DNA from: Buddleja alternifolia
Taxonomy: Eukaryota > Streptophyta > Magnoliopsida > Lamiales > Scrophulariaceae
Assembly (NCBI GenBank): GCA_019426215.1
Contig: CM033393.1
Coordinates: 1,431,001 to 1,495,000, forward strand
Direction of reading: 5' to 3'
DNA length: 64,000 bases
The notes under the pieces are model-generated. The model saw only the letters and a list, made by a program, of their open reading frames with translations, ran no database searches and had not been told where the DNA came from. Positions 61,094-64,000 of this stretch are shown one piece after another. A program made the translations under genes and the position numbers. Within the stretch, counting starts at the first letter, position 1, and each line of letters begins with the position of its first letter.

Positions 61094-62638
61094 TCAAGGT
61101 AACCTTTTCCAACATAAAATCCTCTCTTTGTTAAAGCAAAATCTATCAGCTTCGAAGACTATCTTGAACCCATTCTTGACCAAAGCTGAACCGGATACCA
61201 AATTCTTGCGAATCTCCGGAACATGCAAAACTTCAGTCAATGTCAGTTCTTTGCCTGAAGTCATCTTCAGCACAACTTTCCCCATTCCAACCACTGGAGA
61301 TGTGGCTGAGTTGCCCATAAACAGTCTTCGTCCTTCAGTTGGGGTATAGGACGAGAAAGCAGCCCTATCTGAATAGATATGGTGAGTAGCTCCAGTATCA
61401 ACAAACCATTCCCTCGGGTTGTCCACCAAGTTGGCTTCGAACACGACGGCAGTGAGATCAAGATCTGTTAGATCGATCGGCACCTGTTTGTCCGACAGGT
61501 CATCGATCATCTTGTTGATACCCTGGACATCATCAACAGCTAGGTGCACTTCATTTTGCACCCGGTTCTTGCCTTTGTTCTGGTTATGGCCAGAACCTTG
61601 CCCATGAAACTTGTTTTTCTTGGGCTCTCTACAATCTCTGGCCCAATGACCAGGTTTGTCACAGTTGTGACAGCGGTCTCCCGACCTTGACTTTCCTTTC
61701 CCGGCAGCCTTCTTTTTCTGGGAATTTCCTTGGAATTTTCTCTTCCGGTCAGAACTCTCCGGAACTTCAGCAATGTTTGCCATTGCCTGCACAAGGAGCT
61801 TCTTGTCTGATCCCCGATTGTCTTCCTCAATTCTGAGTCGGACAACCAAGTCTTCTAGACTCATCTCCTTTCGCTTGTGCTTCAAGTAATTCTTGAAATC
61901 CTTCCAAGAAGGCGGTAACTTCTCAATGATAGAAGCTACTTGGAAGGACTCACTCAGAGCCATGTTCTCAGCATGAATTTCATGTAATATAATTTGAAAC
62001 TCTTGAACTTGGCTTGTCACAGACTTAGAGTCTACCATTTTGAAGTCTAAGAACTTCGCGACCACGAACTTCTTTAGTCCAGCGTCCTCAGTTCTATACT
62101 TCTTGTCCAGTGCCTCCCAGAGGTCTTTGGCAGTTTTTACTTCAGAATATACGTTGTAAAGCGAATCATTCAATCCATTGAGTAGGTAATTTCTGCAAAG
62201 GAAATCACCATGTATCCAGGAATCATATGCCTTCCTCAGATCACTATCAGTTGACTCAACCGGGACATAAGGAGCATTTTCCCTTAAGTACCTTGCTTGG
62301 TTCAAAGTCGTGAGGTAAAACAACATCTTTTGTTTCCACCTCTTGAAGTCAGCCCCGCTGAACTTCTCCGGTTTTTCAGCCTGAACCGGTATAACAGGAT
62401 TAGCCATTGAAACAAATGGAGGGACCGGAGCAGAGCCAGAACCGGAACCAGGGCCCAACCCTGAACCAAAACCTAGCCCGGCACCCCCACCAGAGCCAAT
62501 GCCAAAACCGGAACCAGGACCCAGCCCTGAACCGTAACTAAAACCAGAACCTCCACCGGAGCCATTGATAATACCGAGACCATGAATAGCACCTGGTCCA
62601 AGACCGAAATCAAGAGTAGCACCATCAACATTTCCCAT
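61094..62638 (-). CDS. gag: Copia Gag-protease with Gly-rich N-terminus
   Basis: 514 aa. Residues 1-75 are a Gly/Ser-rich low-complexity stretch (repeats like GSGLGPGSG), unusual for copia Gag. Next comes the normal Gag start [18 protein letters not shown] (about 92-109), a UBN2-type Gag region ([16 protein letters not shown], about 168-183), the CCHC zinc knuckle [14 protein letters not shown] (about 322-335), and the aspartic protease site [11 protein letters not shown] (about 413-423) with the following flap region. It ends at a stop where a 1-nt shift separates it from pol; in the family gag and pol form one frame. The upstream ATG is preceded by a ~55-bp leader after the LTR. Codes for particle shell and protease. 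Confidence 0.93.
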   Translation of the reverse strand: MGNVDGATLDFGLGPGAIHGLGIINGSGGGSGFSYGSGLGPGSGFGIGSGGGAGLGFGSGLGPGSGSGSAPVPPFVSMANPVIPVQAEKPEKFSGADFKRWKQKMLFYLTTLNQARYLRENAPYVPVESTDSDLRKAYDSWIHGDFLCRNYLLNGLNDSLYNVYSEVKTAKDLWEALDKKYRTEDAGLKKFVVAKFLDFKMVDSKSVTSQVQEFQIILHEIHAENMALSESFQVASIIEKLPPSWKDFKNYLKHKRKEMSLEDLVVRLRIEEDNRGSDKKLLVQAMANIAEVPESSDRKRKFQGNSQKKKAAGKGKSRSGDRCHNCDKPGHWARDCREPKKNKFHGQGSGHNQNKGKNRVQNEVHLAVDDVQGINKMIDDLSDKQVPIDLTDLDLTAVVFEANLVDNPREWFVDTGATHHIYSDRAAFSSYTPTEGRRLFMGNSATSPVVGMGKVVLKMTSGKELTLTEVLHVPEIRKNLVSGSALVKNGFKIVFEADRFCFNKERILCWKRLP

Positions 62639-62697
62639 ATTTCCATTTGAACAAGTGATAACTTTTGAACAACAACAAGAAAATTTAGTGTTAAGTT

Positions 62698-63402
62698 TGT
62701 TGTTTCAAAACTTCACAAACGTATCAAATTGATAATAACAAAGAAAGATTATATCGAGGCGAGAGAGAACTCTCTATCCTTAACACTAAATTGCCCCGCC
62801 TTGGTGGTACGAGTTCTTGCAACAAGTGTCCCAAGATACAACAATATTCTTTTTCTGAAGATTAAACCACTTCAATTTCAGAAAACTACGAACTTAATTT
62901 ACTGTTGAAATCTCAAGAAAAAGATGAAGATGGTTTTATAAAACTCAAGAACACTTAGAGAGAAATATGTTGTGTTTTGAGTTGGTGTGTTTCAAAATGG
63001 TTGGAATGGTTGCTATTTATAGGCAAAATCCATTTCCATAAGAATCAATCCACACCATCCATTTCTAAGATCAAATCTTAGCCATCCAAGATGCTCCACC
63101 ACCTTGAAGTGCTCATATGTCATTCATGATGTATTCATGACATATTTTCCATTAAAATGTGTTGTGTCATTCATGATATATGCATGACATATTAAATAAA
63201 ATTATATCAAAATATGGGATACACAATTCAAACCCTTCAATTTAGCACTTAATTTCTCATTCGTTCCGATTAGAGAAATTCGAAATGCTAAACTCATCTA
63301 CTCGGAACGTAGATTAAGATTATCCAATAATCTTAAGTATCCCGGATACTAACGGCGTTCTAATTTCGTACTCAACCACAATTTGTACCATTTTATCCAA
63401 CA
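62698..63402 (-). repeat. 5' LTR of young copia
   Basis: 705 bp; includes the TATA box at 63014-63022 and directly precedes the gag leader on the minus strand. Confidence 0.95.
63014..63022 (-). promoter_or_regulatory. TATA box in 5' LTR of young copia
   Basis: The minus strand reads CTATAAATA; the same box is present in the 3' LTR near 51009-51017. Confidence 0.6.
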
Positions 63403-63407
63403 GTGGT

Positions 63408-64000
63408 AATGTAATTGGTCCTATATAATTAGTATTACTTTGAATAAGTAGATTACTGGTAACTACGTTGTTTATTTATGGCTAGAGTTGCATCTGTGGA
63501 TCAAGAGCCTGTTCTTGATTTTTTTTTCTTATTTTTTTTAGCTGCTAATGCATTGGCGGCAGATGCTTTGCATACCTGAGTAATATAATAACCATAGTTT
63601 TCATAAAAAAATGGGTCAAGTTCAAAAATGTACGCCGTAGTACGTAATCGTGAACTGGTCATATTTGTAGAGTGGCCTCAATCTGACTGACATCTTGATG
63701 GGGATTGTGACAACGAGCACGTCCTCATGCAATATATATAATTGTGACCCTATTCAAACATTTAATTATCAAAATGGAGGTCTTCTACAATGAAGGTCCC
63801 TCCACATAACCGACATCTTGCGAAATGTGCGGATAGAGTCGCCCTTCAAAGAATATCACTACGACTAGATCTAAACATTCCACAATTATGGAAAACTTCA
63901 CATCATGTAAACATTGTTAGGATAATCGTTCATCGTTAACCTTCATCCCCTTCGTTGGCATTTTGAATTTTCACCATCTCCATAAGCAACTAATTAGTAA
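63408..64000. other. Gene-free stretch to window end
   Basis: AT-rich flank of the young copia; joined to 50690 it is the pre-insertion site. No gene recognised. A phrase reading ANALAADALHT near 63545-63577 faintly resembles a LINE RNase H C-terminus but is too short to call. Confidence 0.45.

Larger units (their letters stand above)
50696..63402 (-). mobile_element. Young Ty1/copia retrotransposon (12.7 kb with nested DNA transposon)
   Basis: Two 705-bp LTRs (50696-51400 and 62698-63402) with 5 differences by my count, ends TGTTG...CAACA, perfect 5-bp TSD GTGGT (50691-50695 and 63403-63407). Minus-strand order: 5' LTR, gag, pol, then the nested PIF/Harbinger 52001-58462, a 3' untranslated region, polypurine tract GTGTGGGGGAT (51401-51411), 3' LTR. 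About 6.2 kb without the nested transposon. Tnt1/Tork-like by Gag and Pol motifs (tentative). Confidence 0.95.

Noticed and set aside
63540..63580. LINE RNase H remnant at the right edge
   Set aside because: Only about ten residues look similar and stops surround them.

Overview
The window is a block of flowering-plant nuclear DNA made almost entirely of nested transposable elements. The evidence is plant-type Ty1/copia retroelements, plant L1-type LINEs with a zf-RVT domain and an RNase H tail, PIF/Harbinger, Mutator-like, CACTA, hAT-like and Helitron elements, a DUF4283/zinc-knuckle pseudogene, and a captured piece of a cytosolic ribosomal protein S24 gene. Base composition is AT-rich and there are many microsatellites. 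I see no intact ordinary host gene, no RNA gene and no CRISPR array. Many boundaries are certain to the base because target-site duplications (TSDs) can be read on both sides.

1-6.5 kb: a decayed DUF4283/zinc-knuckle reading frame carries two solo LTRs of one family. 6.5-14 kb: a three-level nest, hAT-like element (8-bp TSD), then Mutator-type MITE (10-bp TSD), then a defective copia on the minus strand (5-bp TSD). 14.07-34.47 kb: a short CACTA MITE split by a minus-strand LINE. That LINE was later broken by a solo LTR holding another solo LTR, by a 9.7-kb composite (truncated copia with gag only, a foldback element with a solo LTR inside, a plus-strand LINE), and by a plus-strand copia with very short LTRs. 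34.6-36.3 kb: a Mutator-type MITE, then a PIF/Harbinger-type MITE carrying the S24 fragment. 36.7-42.1 kb: two related non-autonomous MULEs side by side, each with its own 9-bp TSD. 43.1-45.3 kb: an intact CACTA MITE, a Helitron, and a LINE 3' end. 45.3-50.7 kb: sparse DNA with a second hAT-like element and a hairpin MITE. 50.7-63.4 kb: a young copia (LTRs about 99% identical by eye) on the minus strand, carrying in its pol 3' end a PIF/Harbinger transposon that looks coding-competent.

The genes form three functional sets. The young copia encodes Gag and Pol for its own copy-and-paste cycle, but is broken by one frameshift and by the transposon. The PIF/Harbinger encodes a 401-aa DDE transposase plus a Myb/SANT-type partner, the usual two-protein system, and also a second SANT-type gene on the other strand. 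The remaining retroelement and LINE reading frames are pseudogenes. I found no clearly new biological system. The most unusual items are the two-SANT Harbinger, the S24-carrying MITE, the glycine-rich Gag N-terminus, and the readable insertion history of the 14-34 kb nest.
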